From Arachis hypogaea (lineage: Eukaryota; Streptophyta; Magnoliopsida; Fabales; Fabaceae), in NCBI RefSeq assembly GCF_003086295.3, contig NC_092051.1:82282445-82346444 (forward strand): a DNA stretch of 64,000 nucleotides, in the 5' to 3' direction. The number at the start of each line of letters is the position of its first letter. Position 1 is the stretch's first letter. The notes below the pieces were generated by a model. The model saw only the letters and a list, made by a program, of their open reading frames with translations, was not told the origin of the DNA and ran no database searches. Positions 1 to 10,391 of this stretch are shown piece by piece. Both the position numbers and the translations under genes were made by a program.

Positions 1-712
1 CACTAACGTTGCCCCTTGGTCCTTCGCAAACGTTATTGGCATTCACCTTTTCCAATAACGTTGCTTATAGCCCCTTTTCCCCACGTTAGAGTTCACGTTA
101 GTGTAACTAACGTGACCATTAACGTGGGCTTGCCTTTCTTCGAGAGCGTTAGTGACACTTACCTTTGTCACTAACGCTCCAAACGCCCCTTCTCACGTTA
201 GTGCCTCACGTTAATTGTGTTAACGTGGCCACTAACGTGGTGGTGGTTGCCATCTCCAACGTTAGTGACAAAGGTGAGTGTCACTAACGTTGGCTCATCA
301 TTTCTTTCCTCCACGTTAGCTTCCACGTTAATGTAATTAACGTGGCAACTAACATGGCTAATAGTGGCTTGGTCCAACGTTAGTGACAAAGGTGAGTGTC
401 ACTAACGTTGGCACTTCTTTGTTCCTTCCACGTTAGAGTTCACGTTAATGTAATTAACGTGACTCTTAACGTGGCTAATTGTGCCCCTTTTTCTAACGTT
501 AGTGGTATTCACTTTTACCACTAACGTTGGAGCTTTACTTTCACGTTAGCTTCCACGTTAATGTAGTTAACGTGGCAACTAACGTGGGCTATGATGGCTC
601 ACGAAGGCGTTATTCGCGATCACTTTTCTCATTAACGTTGCAAGCTAGCTCCCATTCCATGTTAATGGTCACGTTAGTTAGACTAACGTGGCTATTAACG
701 TGGCATCTTCCT
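1..712. repeat. Array of AACGTTAGTG / CACGTTA palindromes in U3 of A (partial copy)
   Basis: The array is built from two alternating dyad units. One is AACGTTAGTG with a spacer and then CACTAACGTT. The other is of the form CACGTTAATGTAATTAACGTG with small changes. Units repeat about every 60-120 bases. The same array is in the other A LTR at 23268-24128. ACGT is the core bound by plant bZIP factors; any such role here is inference. Short ORFs across it only translate the repeats. Confidence 0.88.
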
Positions 713-969
713 TGCTTCCTTTGTCCTGAAATCAAGCAAGTAAAGTGCATCAAAGCTAGGTTCTAACTCATGAGATCATGCATCATCCATTTTATCATTC
801 AATTCATGTATAATTCTCATAAAATCATATAAAAGTCACAATGTTTGCTTGAATCAAGATGTAAGTGATTATCTACCCAAAACTTGCTTATTAACTAAGA
901 AAATGCATGAAACTACCCTAAAACAATTAAAAAAAGGTCAGTGAAACTGGCCAAAATGCCCTGGCATCA
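1..969 (-). repeat. 3' LTR of element A, partial (window edge)
   Basis: This stretch aligns nearly base for base with the 3' part of the other A LTR (about 23414-24387). The right boundary, at ...ggcatca, is followed directly by the polypurine tract on the minus strand. Only the first part of U3 (about 970 nt) is in the window; TATA box, R and U5 lie outside. Confidence 0.92.
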
Positions 970-1006
970 CAACACCAAACTTAAAGCTTGCTTGTCCCTA
1001 AGCAAG
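970..1006 (-). promoter_or_regulatory. Polypurine tract and preceding AGGA-type hairpin, element A
   Basis: On the minus strand the tract AAGTTTGGTGTTG (970-982) abuts the 3' LTR. Four bases upstream is the inverted repeat CTTGCTT-AGGGAC-AAGCAAG (987-1006). In related elements the equivalent loop is AGGA or GGGA closed by G-C; here that pair is A/C. The tract would prime plus-strand DNA synthesis. The hairpin role is unknown. Confidence 0.8.
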
Positions 1007-2297
1007 TACTGAAACATGAGAATGATGAATGAAATGACAAGAGAAATGAGTCATTATTGTGGAAGTCATATCCTTGGTTTTATGGGGTTTCATGCATAGC
1101 AACTTAGGTTCATTCCTTTACTGGTTTTCAGACCTTTATCATGCCTTGAAATACTTACTTGATTGCACCCTATGAGACTTTTATTCATTGATTCCTTTGT
1201 CTTTTCAAGGTTTAATTGTGTTCTTAGACTAGGTGCTTTGTGAGAGGGCGACTCTTTAAGATAAGCTTTCAGCCAGCACTCTCGAACCAGTTGGTCCAAG
1301 GTGCTGGGTGTTAGGACACCCCTAAGGACTTACTCCCTCAAGTCTCTTTCCCCCATACATACACACCACAGGCACATGGTTTGTTATTTTCTTATTTGAG
1401 ACCTTGGTGTCCAGCACCTCTTTGGGTTATTAAGTGTTCTGTAGCAAAGGTTACTCTTGATAGTGGACTTTCAGCTGATAATTCTGGGTTAGTTAACCCA
1501 AGTTACCAAGTGATAAGGCACCCCTGAGAGCTTATTCATCCAAGCATATCCTTTACACAGGAGCACCACAAACACATGCCCCAAGATTCAACCCTTGGTG
1601 CTAGCCTTATTTCTTATTCTTTTTCTTTATTTCTCAACTTTCATTTTTCTTTCCCTTTTTTTTATTAGGATCTTCTTATTTAGCTAGTCTCATGGGGTGT
1701 GTTTCAAGCATATGATTTAGGACAGATAGTTGCCTTTCTACCTTGTTGGTGAACCAACTTAGCTAAATAATTACTACACCACAAGCTTAAGAACTTACTC
1801 CACAAATTGAACATCACTCTTGTCTTTCATAACATCTCTTTTTATTTGACTTAAAGGACAAGCATACAAGTAAGCAAGGTGAAAATGCAGCAGGTAACTT
1901 GAAACAGCACACATATGACAAAGGCGGGGAAAAACGAACATTAAATCTGAGTGATGTAAACTAAAGAGTAACTAATAATCAGGGATACATTCAAACTTCC
2001 AATTTGAGCATTTCCAAGCATATGGAATCAAATAACAATACAACCTTTTGGTGGTGACTTCTAGCCATCCCTTTGTTGTCATCGTCCATAGCTTTTGCAT
2101 CCTTCTTCGCCTCCTTGGATGATGGTGCACCGTTTTTCCTGAAGATTTGATTGAATTCCTGCAAAGTTATTGGAAGTTGCTTGTTCCCAAAGCACTTGAG
2201 AAATAGTTAGCATGCATGTATGCTTGTGAATTTTTGAACCTGATTTGGTGTGTGAACACCAAACTTAGTTCCTTGCATAATGCAATAGATTGAATAC
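1007..2297 (-). other. Long 3' non-coding region of A, with paired CATGTG modules
   Basis: No convincing ORF is present. On the minus strand two related modules with core CATGTGYYTGTGG lie at 1563-1578 and 1364-1379. The same pair occurs at the equivalent place in B and C. A copy of the tract-like motif AAGTTTGGTGTT is at 2255-2266 (minus), about 30 bases from the N1 insertion point. The last five bases, aatac (2293-2297), are the N1 target duplication. Confidence 0.7.
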
Positions 2298-3730
2298 TGA
2301 TAAACCACTATTTTATGGTTTATCTTGTGCTCAATTGAGTGGATTTTATCAACTCTTTACCCACTTATTCATACTATTTGCATGGTTTTACATTTGCCTT
2401 CCTAATTATGTGCTTTGATTGAAAACATGCTTCTTTGACCTTAAGATCCCTATATTAATCCTCTCTTATTACCATTAGATGCCTTGATATGTGTGTTAAG
2501 TGATTTCAGAGATTACAGGGCAGGAATGGCTCAGAGGATGGAAAGGAAGCATGCAAAAGTGGAAGGAATACAAGAAGTTGGAGAAATTGCTAAGCTGTCC
2601 AGCCTAACCTTTTCGCACTCAAACGGCTATAACTTTAGCTACAGAGGTCCAAATGATGCGGTTCTAGTTGCGTTGGAAAGCTAACGTCCGGGGCTTCGAT
2701 TTGATATATAATACGCCATAGTTGCTCTGATGCTAGACGACGCGATCGCGTGACTCATGCGGCCGCGTCGCAGTGACGGAAATCAGCGTGTTTGAATTCT
2801 TCTCCAACGAATTCTGGGCTGTTTCTGACCCAGTTTGCGGTCCAGAAAACACATATTAGAGGCTATAAAGTGGGGGAATGCATCCATACATGGGAGAGCT
2901 CTCACATTTACAATTTTAGGAGTAGATGTAGTTTTTAGAGAGAGAGGTTCTCTCCTCTCTCTTAGGATTAGGATTTAGGACTTCTCTTAGTTTTAGGAGT
3001 AACTCTCAATCCCAGGTTCTTTATTTTTATTTATTTTCTCAATTTAGTTTATGAACTGTTCCAGATTACTTGAATTAATGTTATTTGAGGTATTTCAGTT
3101 ATTACTGCTTTCTTTTATTTACATGATTATTGCTTCCCATCTGAAGGCATTCTTATTCCAGTAGATTTACTTTTCCCCTTTTGGGTTTGGTTAAGAAATT
3201 AGTAACTCTGGAGTTATCCAACTCAACAGCATAATTGATAACTGTTATCTTTGCTAATTGAATTGAGCTTCAATAATCCCAACCTTTTCTTAGGAAATAA
3301 ATAGGATTCGAAGATCAAACTAATTAGTCCCTTGACTTTCCTTTATTTTAGTAAAGGTTGACCAAGTGGAATTAAGATTCGACTTTCATTGTTATTGATA
3401 AGGATAACTAAGTCTGGATTTCCAATTTCTCATACCTTGCCAAGAGATTTTATTATTATTATTTTATTTTACTTGTCATATAACATATTCCCTCCTTACT
3501 TCCAAAACCCCCAATTTACAATATTCATAACCAATAATAAGAACATACTTCCCTGCAATTCCTTGAGAAGACGACCTGATGTTTGAATACTCGGTTATCA
3601 ATTTCAAAAGGGGTTTGTTACTTGTGACAACCAAAACGATTGTATGAAAGGACTTTTGAAGGTTTAGAAACTATACTTGCAACGAGGATTTATCCGCAAA
3701 TTTCTAGACCACGCAAAAGTTCTCTCATCA
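2298..3730 (+). repeat. 5' LTR of N1
   Basis: It begins TGATAAACCA and ends TCTCTCATCA. U3 contains an ORF (2484-2684, 66 codons) that is also open in the other LTR copies of this family. A short ACGCG-palindrome group lies at about 2737-2790 and a TATA box at 2874-2880. A GA/CT inverted repeat at 2938-2966 lies in probable R. Confidence 0.95.
2874..2880 (+). promoter_or_regulatory. TATA box of N1 5' LTR
   Basis: TATAAAG is embedded in a block conserved in all six N-family LTRs. Equivalents are at 9186-9192 (plus), and at 12796-12802, 17531-17537, 49916-49922 and 56128-56134 (minus). It sits about 100 bases downstream of the ACGCG palindromes, as expected for a core promoter. Confidence 0.65.
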
Positions 3731-3733
3731 AAA

Positions 3734-3751
3734 TGGCGCCGTTGCCGGGGA
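3734..3751 (+). other. Primer binding site (tRNA-Asp type), N1
   Basis: TGGCGCCGTTGCCGGGGA starts three bases after the 5' LTR and is complementary to the 3' end of plant tRNA-Asp, including the CCA tail. Confidence 0.93.
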
Positions 3752-3959
3752 ATTGCAAACGTGTGCCTTATTATTGGTTATTGTAAATATTAAAAAAAAA
3801 ATCAATTTTCAATTTTCAATTTTAAAAAATTCAATTTTCAAATTTTAATCTTTAAATTTCAATTTAAAAAATTCAAAATTCAAATTTTAATTTTCAAATT
3901 CAAAAATTTGAATTTCAAATTTGCTTTTATTTTTGTTTTTAAATTTTTATTAACTAACT
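3752..3959 (+). other. Short AT-rich leader of N1
   Basis: About 200 bases of repeated TTCAATTTT / AATTTTAAA motifs between primer site and first ATG. No ORF and no clear structure beyond the AT repeats. Confidence 0.6.
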
Positions 3960-5511
3960 ATGAGTTCTCACCCCTCTCGCTTCAAGTTTGATTCCAATGT
4001 TGTTGTTAGGAATGGAAACTATAATGAGAACAGGCATCAAGGTTGGAAGAATAAAAGATGGGAGGAGCCACAAGGATTTGATCAACCCTCATGTCAACAA
4101 CCATCTCCAATGGACTATCAACAACTATTCTGTGATGCATATCAAGGCAATGGCTATGGTGAGCAATATTTTGATTATCAACAACCACCACCATATGCCT
4201 ATGAACCCTCTCCTCAACTTGACTTTGGACCACCAAACTCACAAGCCCCTTTTGGCCCATTCACCTCCATATGACCCTAACCCTCAACCACCATACCAAC
4301 TACCTTATGAACCATATGAACCATATATAGAATCACCCCAATTCCAATCCAATTACTCACAAGAACCACCACTTCAATATTCACCATCTCCATATCCCTC
4401 AATCCAAGAGCACTATGATCCTATTTATGAAAGTCGAGTGCATCAAGAGACAAAGGATCGTTTCAAGGAAACAGTGGATCGATTTCAGGCGACCATTTGT
4501 CAATTGGAACAAGTGATAAATCAATTAGCTTCCCGACGTTCGAACACTCAAGGAACCCTCATGGCATCATGTGGGCAATCTAATGAAGAACGTAGCATGA
4601 AAGAGATACTAGAAGCTCCAATGAACAGTACGGAGCATAACTTTGCACTGGAACAAGTGGAGGAAGCCGAAATTATTGAAGAAGAAGAAGTGGTTGAAGA
4701 CTTAGGAGATGCAGAACCTCCATGGGAAAGTCCAGTCATAGAACCCCCTTCCAAGACATTTGAAATTGATGCTGAGGAGGGTGTACAACCTCCAAGGCAT
4801 ATCACAGTTGAAGACTTGGAAGAGGTTGATCAAGAGATGGAGATTCAAGAAGAAGAAGCACAACATCCCATGCCCTTGGAAAGCAATGAAGAGAAGATTG
4901 AATTGGAAGAAAGCTACCAAGAGGAAGAGGTTGAAATTGAAGAAGCTTGCAAAGAGGTGGTAATTATCAGAGAAGAGCACAAGGGAGTGGAGCTTGCAAT
5001 TTTATTAAAAATACCTCCCCCTAAGTTGCCATCATCCTTCACAACATTCAAGTGGGTAAAATTCATATCCCTTAGCTTTCTAATTTCACTTGAATATAGG
5101 CTACTGGAGACGGATGGTCAACTTATAGCTCTTTGTAACATTAAGAGTAAGAGGAAGATGGCCAGTGGTAAGAATTGTCCTGCAAGGTTCATCATGGTTG
5201 GAAGCTTTAAGTTTAAACGCAAAGGTTGGTGTAAAGCTCAACTGAATGGGTCTAGGAAGCTGTTTGGTAGCTGCAGTAAGAATTCAAATTACTTATCACC
5301 CAGTTGGAAAAATACAGATCCCAACAGAGATGGGTGTAAAAACAAGATTTGGGATCCTGGAATCTGCTCTGACACTTGCTACCCAGGGAACCTAAGAATA
5401 TGTTTGAAGCTTCTTAAGAGCTTTACCTGCTTAGTTTGGGACCCCGGAGGCTACTGGAGATGCAAACATTGGTGGAGATTTCTGGATGAGTTCAAGCACA
5501 AGCCACCATAA
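3960..5511 (+). pseudogene. N-family ORF: unrecognised Q/P/Y-rich, acidic, Cys/Trp-rich protein (one frameshift)
   Basis: I do not recognise this protein. It starts at ATG 3960 and, after a frame change near 4240-4275, runs to the stop at 5511, about 515 residues in total. The N-terminal third is rich in Gln, Pro and Tyr. A heptad-like segment follows (around 4440-4530), then a long acidic Glu-rich region. The C-terminal 130 residues or so are basic with many Cys and Trp, including NCPARFIMVGSFKF, a WDPG motif repeated twice, and KHWWRFL near the end. The same C-terminus is present in N2 and N3 with most Cys and Trp kept. No gag CCHC knuckle, protease, RT or integrase motif is visible. A structural or nucleic-acid-binding role would be a guess. 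Confidence 0.75.
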
Positions 5512-5559
5512 CAGGGAGCTCACCAAAGTCCAACTTAAGGACTTTAAATAAAAGTGGTA

Positions 5560-5577
5560 GGTGGGAGACAACCCACC
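5560..5577 (+). promoter_or_regulatory. Post-stop hairpin H1, N1
   Basis: GGTGGG-AGACAA-CCCACC is a perfect 6-bp stem with 6-nt loop, starting 49 nt after the ORF stop. Equivalents with compensatory stem changes follow the last upstream ORF in A, B, C, N2 and N3. Function unknown. Confidence 0.75.
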
Positions 5578-5723
5578 ATGGTATGATCGTTCTTTTTTCA
5601 TTTTTATTTAGTTTTATTTGTTTTTGAGTTTCATTTTATATTGAACCTGGAGTTTTGCATCATATTCATATTAACATTGCATTCAGCATTTTTTTTAGAT
5701 TATCTAAAAAAAAAAAGGGATTT

Positions 5724-6270
5724 TCGCACGTGACGCGACAGCGTCGCCGACGCGTCCGCGTCGTATGTGCGTTGTGAAGAAAAGAAAGTAAACAGAAAGT
5801 CACGCGAAAGCGTGGCTGGAGGCACGCTAATGGCACAAACTGATCTACGCGACCGCGTCGCTGATGCGGCCGCGTCATTTGAAAAATAGCTTCCCCACGT
5901 GTCCGCGTCACACACGCGAACGCGTAGCTCTGTGGAATCGACGTAAATGGGTGTATGGCTGAAAGTTGAGCTAGAGTTGGGCTGGACTCGTGCTGGAAGC
6001 CTAAGCCTCACCACGCGAACGCGTGCCCCACGCATCCGCGTCGTTTTTAAAAGATAGCCATTCACGCGATCGCACGCCTCACGCGATCGCGTCACCCTGG
6101 ATTTTGGCAATACTGAGCTTTGAACAGAGAGTTGTGCGACCGCGAGGTTGCACTCGCGCCATTAGCACAAATCAAGTCACGCGATCGCGTGCCCCACGCG
6201 TCCGCGTCACCCAACCTTATCACGCACCACGTGACTGCGTCACCCACGAGACCGCGTCGCCAGCGTCACA
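5724..6270. repeat. GC-rich array of ACGCG..CGCGT palindromes, N1
   Basis: Dozens of half or full copies of CACGCGATCGCGTG-like dyads (ACGCGnnCGCGT and variants) alternate with short AT-rich linkers, in otherwise AT-rich DNA. The equivalent region is at 15520-16075 in N2 and 52725-53270 in N3. Open frames crossing it are accidental. Confidence 0.85.
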
Positions 6271-6972
6271 CAACCTATCCAGATTAGTGCCAATTGTCTT
6301 ATCTTTTCTTTTCTAATCCTAATTTCTTTCTTCTCTCTCCTTTCTCACTTTCTTTTTCTTCTTCTCATCCTTTTTCCCTCTCATTCTATTTTATTTAATT
6401 TATTTGCATACTTTCATTCATTGCATTATTTACATTGGTGTTAAAAATTTATTTGGGTCATTATTTTTATATATTTTTTTGGATTATTAAAATGGTTTGA
6501 CAATTATATATTACTTTTTAAAGGGTTGCTTGCATGTTTAATTTAATACATTCAATAACTTATTTACCATGCATGCTATGTATTTGTGAAAAAGTCCATA
6601 TGGCATTGAACACTATTTTAAATTATTCTACTATTAATGCCTGTTGTTTTTCACAAAACTCCTTTCATGTTTTATTGATTAAATATAATTGTTATTACAA
6701 ACATGTTGATAGTTTGAAAGACTTGGTAATCTAATTTGGACATTGAATGCTTGATCTATGCTACTCATGCCTTTGCCAGCATGCCAATAAACACCTTGCA
6801 TTCACATGGCATCATATGCACTAGCTATTTTCCATTGATGACTTTTCACATGTACTCATGAGCGTGTGTTAATGTCATTCTTCTTTATTGTGCATTGATT
6901 ACCACCTTTCCCGCTCTCTTCCTTGCTCTAACCCTTGATTTTAAAGGTTACTTTCCTTTTTTCTTTTTCAGG
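6271..6972 (+). other. N1 non-coding segment ending in a splice-acceptor-like tract
   Basis: AT-rich sequence without a convincing ORF. It ends with a pyrimidine tract and CAG directly before GATGG (about 6950-6972). The same layout occurs in N2 and N3, which suggests a conserved 3' splice site. That is inference. Confidence 0.45.
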
Positions 6973-7050
6973 ATGGCCACCAAGAAGGGTAAAGAGAAAG
7001 CTACTCCCAAACCACCGGCAAGAAAAGGAACAAAAAAAAGCCCCAGGTAA
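6973..7050 (+). CDS. Small basic ORF, N1 (25 residues), doubtful
   Basis: ATG at 6973 directly follows the splice-acceptor-like CAG and gives a Lys/Pro-rich 25-residue peptide starting MATKKGK. N2 has a 23-residue counterpart starting MATRKRTG at 14992. In N3 the ATG is ATA. Length and sequence are not well kept, so it may be the 3' exon of a longer spliced product or not coding at all. Confidence 0.3.
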   Translation: MATKKGKEKATPKPPARKGTKKSPR

Positions 7051-7086
7051 GGAACCACAACCCCCGTCCACTTGCACATCTTAGGA

Positions 7087-7124
7087 TGCACCAAGGACGG
7101 TGCAATCTTTAAGTGTGGGGAGGT
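7087..7124 (+). promoter_or_regulatory. Internal hairpin plus polypurine-tract copy, N1
   Basis: The inverted repeat TGCACCA-AGGA-CGGTGCA (7087-7104; last pair A/C) is followed after 6 nt by AAGTGTGGGGAGGT (7111-7124). That tract is identical to the true tract at 8606-8619. The stem differs completely from the terminal one while the AGGA loop is the same. A second plus-strand priming site is possible. Confidence 0.7.
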
Positions 7125-8580
7125 CAATACCGACTTCCAGGGGTTAGTTACCTTCTTTTCAACACCAATACTCTATTTTCTTTGTTTGTTCATTGTTGCA
7201 TTTGCATATTTAATTGCATGTTTGTTTGATTTTATGCATTTAGTTACTACTTGGTTGAAGTAATATTTTCTTTTTCAAGAAATTTTATAGCATTTCACTA
7301 ATTTAAAAAAAAAATTGTGTTAAATTTGTTTGTAGTTGTAATTGGAACACAGTTTTTGAGCCAAAGAATACACAACCTATGAGATTTTGAGCTTATTTAT
7401 ATGGTTACATTATTTAACCATAAATATTTTATTCCTGTGTGTTTCCTTCTCTATGATTGTAATCTATATTTTGTTCTAATCTATATGTCCATTATTTAGT
7501 GTATTTATATGCTTGCATATGATTGAGGCCATTATTTGATTTTAGCTCACTTATCCCAAATAAGCCTACCCTTTAAATCACCCTTGTCAGCCACTTTGAG
7601 CCTTTTTAATCCCCATTTGTTCTATATTTTACCACATCACTAGCCTTAAAGCAGAAAAACAATTAAATATCCCAATTGAATCTTTGGTTAGCTTAAGATA
7701 GGGATTGTGTAACAATTAAGTGTGGGAAAACTGTGGGAAAATGGGTTAATAAGGGAATGTATCATGTTTCTAATTTATTTAAATATTGGGAATTTGGGAA
7801 CCTACTCATGAAAAACCAAAATAGAAAAATAATGAACCCATGTGCATTGATAAGTTATGTTTGCTTTTATGATTCAAAAAAAAAGAGAGAGAAAAAAAAA
7901 AGAGAAAAAGAGAAAAAAGAAAAAAAAAATATATATAATATAAATAAATAAGGGGACAAAATTATCCCAATATTAAGTTTAATAAAAGATCAATGCATAT
8001 GTGATAAAAATTAAAGAAAATTTAGTACATGAGTATGGGAATTATACAAAAGTAGAAATTATGGGTAGCTAGGCATGAATTTAAAAGTATATAGAGTATA
8101 TGTATATTAGGTGAGAGCTTAGGCTAATTAAAGATTCATATTATAGCTCACTTGGCCATACATATATCTTTACCTTTACCTCAGCCCCATTACAACCTTG
8201 AAAAGACCTCATGATGTTTGTATTGGTACATTAACTATTTGTTGATAGGTTAGATGAAGAACAAAGTTTAGAAAGCATGATCAGAGAAGAGTAGAGTGAT
8301 TAACCCTAAACACTTGAGAGTTAGAGTGATATACACTACTAGTGAGGGTTCAGTGCTTGATTCTATGTTCCCTGCTTTCATAAGCTATCTTCTTACAAGT
8401 TTACTTGCTTTTTATTGTATGATTTGAATTAGTGAAATCTGATTCATGTTTGTCTTGGAGAACTTATTTATTTTTAACCAAGTAGGTAGAATCATTTTGC
8501 ATGTAGTTGCATTCATATAGATAGGTTGCATTTCATACATTCTTACTTTCCTCTTCATTCCTTTATAGCTTCTCTTGAGC
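7125..8580 (+). other. N1 3' non-coding region
   Basis: AT-rich and without a supported gene. It includes an A/G-rich simple-sequence stretch (about 7878-7945). The counterparts in N2 (13410-14834) and N3 (50579-52025) are clearly homologous. I see no further motif I can name. Confidence 0.6.
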
Positions 8581-8619
8581 TTAGCATGAGGACATGCTAA
8601 TGTTTAAGTGTGGGGAGGT
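8581..8619 (+). promoter_or_regulatory. Terminal AGGA hairpin and polypurine tract, N1
   Basis: TTAGCATG-AGGA-CATGCTAA (8581-8600) is a perfect 8-bp stem. Five bases later the tract AAGTGTGGGGAGGT (8606-8619) abuts the 3' LTR. The tract primes plus-strand synthesis in LTR elements generally; the hairpin is unexplained. Confidence 0.85.
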
Positions 8620-10052
8620 TGATAAACTACTATTTTATGGTTTATCTTGTGCTCAATTGAGTGGATTTTATCAACTCTTTACCCACTTATTCATACTATT
8701 TGCATGGTTTTATATTTACCTTCCTAATTATGTGCTTTGATTGAAAACATGCTTCTTTGACCTTAAGATCCCTATATTAATCCTCTCTTATTACCATTAG
8801 ATGCCTTGATATGTGTGTTAAGTGATTTCAGAGATTACAGGGCAGGAATGGCTCAGAGGATGGAAAGGAAGCATGCAAAAGTGGAAGGAATACAAGAAGT
8901 TGGAGAAATTGCTAAGCTGTCCAGCCTGACCTTTTCGCACTCAAACGGCTATAACTTTAGCTACAGAGGTCCAAACGACGCAGTTTCAGTTGCATTGGAA
9001 AGCTAACGTCCGGGGCTTGGATTTGATATATAATATGCCATAGTTGTTCTGACGCTAGATGACGCGACCGCGTAATTCATGCGGCCGCCTCGCAGTGACG
9101 GAAATCAGCGTGTTTGAATTCTTCTCCAGTGAATTCTGGGCTGTTTCTGACCCAGTTTGCGGTCCAGAAAACACAGATTAGAGGCTATAAAGTGGGAGAA
9201 TGCATCCATATATGGGGGAGCTCTCACATTCACAATTTTAGGAGTAGATGTAGTTTTTAGAGAGAGAGGTTCTCTCCTCTCTCTTAGGATCAGGATTTAG
9301 GACTTCTCTTAATTTTAGGAGTAACTCTCAATCCCAGGTTCTTTATTTTTATTTATTTTTCCAATTTAGTTTATGAACTGTTCCAGATTACTTGAATTAA
9401 TGTTATTTGAGGTATTTCAGTTATTATTGCTTTCTTTTATTTACATGATTATTGCTTCCCATCTGAAGGCTTTCTTATTCCAGTAGATTTACTTTTTTCC
9501 TTTTGGTTTTGGTTAAGAAATCAGTAACTCAGGAGTTATCCAACTCAACAGCATAATTGATAACTGTTATCTTTGCTAATTGAATTGAGCTTCAATAATC
9601 CCAACCTTTTCTTAGGAAATAAATAGGATTCGAAGATCAAACTAATTAGTCCCTTGACTTTCCTTTATTTTAGTAAAGGTTGACCAAGTGGAATTAAGAT
9701 TCGACTTTCATTGTTATTGATAAGGATAACTAAGTCTGGACTTCCAATTTCTCATACCTTGCCAAGAGATTTTATTATTATTATTTTATTTTACTTGTCA
9801 TATAACATATTCCCTCCTTACTTCCAAAACCCCCAATTTACAATCTTCATAACCAATAATAAGAACATACTTCCCTGCAATTCCTTGAGAAGACGACCCG
9901 AGGTTTGAATACTCGGTTATCAATTTCAAAAGGGGTTTGTTACTTGTGACAACCAAAACGTTTGTATGAAAGGACTTTTGAAGGTTTAGAAACTATACTT
10001 GCAACGAGGATTTATCCGCAAATTTCTAGACCACGCAAAAGTTCTCTCATCA
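8620..10052 (+). repeat. 3' LTR of N1
   Basis: Same length (1433 bp) as the 5' LTR with scattered substitutions. It is followed by the duplication aatac at 10053-10057. The U3 ORF (8806-9006) is open here too. Confidence 0.95.
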
Positions 10053-10391
10053 AATACATGCAGAGAACCTTATGTGCTTTTATTACTAAAACGACTATGA
10101 ACTAGAAACTAAACTCTTGTCAAGTGGTTTTCCTGATTGGCTGGGGCTAGCAATCTGCTCTTGAAGAGGTGTAGTGTGATTCTAACTGAAATCTTTGGTG
10201 GAACACCAAACTTAGAATTACACATTCACTCTTGGATTGTTATGGTGTGCAACACCAAACTTAGCTCCTCGCAATACAGGGCAAACTACTTGTAACTTTT
10301 ATTGAAATGATCATGAAAAGGAAACTACCTTAGGTTGGGTTGCCTCCCAACGAAGCGCTCTTTTAGCGTCGCTAGATCGATGATTTCTCCA
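10053..10391 (-). other. Start of A 3' non-coding region
   Basis: Non-coding. Two copies of the tract-like motif AAGTTTGGTGTT (minus strand) lie at 10202-10213 and 10251-10262. It joins 970-2297 when N1 is skipped. Confidence 0.65.
10334..10351 (-). promoter_or_regulatory. Post-stop hairpin H1, element A
   Basis: On the minus strand GTTGGG-AGGCAA-CCCAAC forms a 6-bp stem, about 40 nt after the integrase stop at 10392-10394. Compared with N1, stem position 2 changed from G-C to T-A on both sides. Confidence 0.75.

Larger units (their letters stand above)
2298..10052 (+). mobile_element. Element N1: complete non-autonomous LTR retrotransposon
   Basis: Two 1433-bp LTRs (2298-3730 and 8620-10052) start with TG and end with CA. 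They are flanked by the exact 5-bp duplication aatac (2293-2297 and 10053-10057). The internal region has a tRNA-Asp primer site, one long ORF of unknown family, a hairpin after its stop, a GC-rich palindrome array, an internal hairpin/tract copy and a terminal hairpin/tract. No gag, protease, RT or integrase is encoded, so it must have been moved by proteins of another element. By eye the LTRs differ at roughly 40 positions (about 3 percent, approximate). Confidence 0.96.

Noticed and set aside
198..766. Open frames with repeated HVNxINV / NVNTTNV peptides in the A LTR (also 23265-24184)
   Set aside because: They are translations of the AACGTT/CACGTTA palindrome array, occur on both strands and differ between the two LTR copies.
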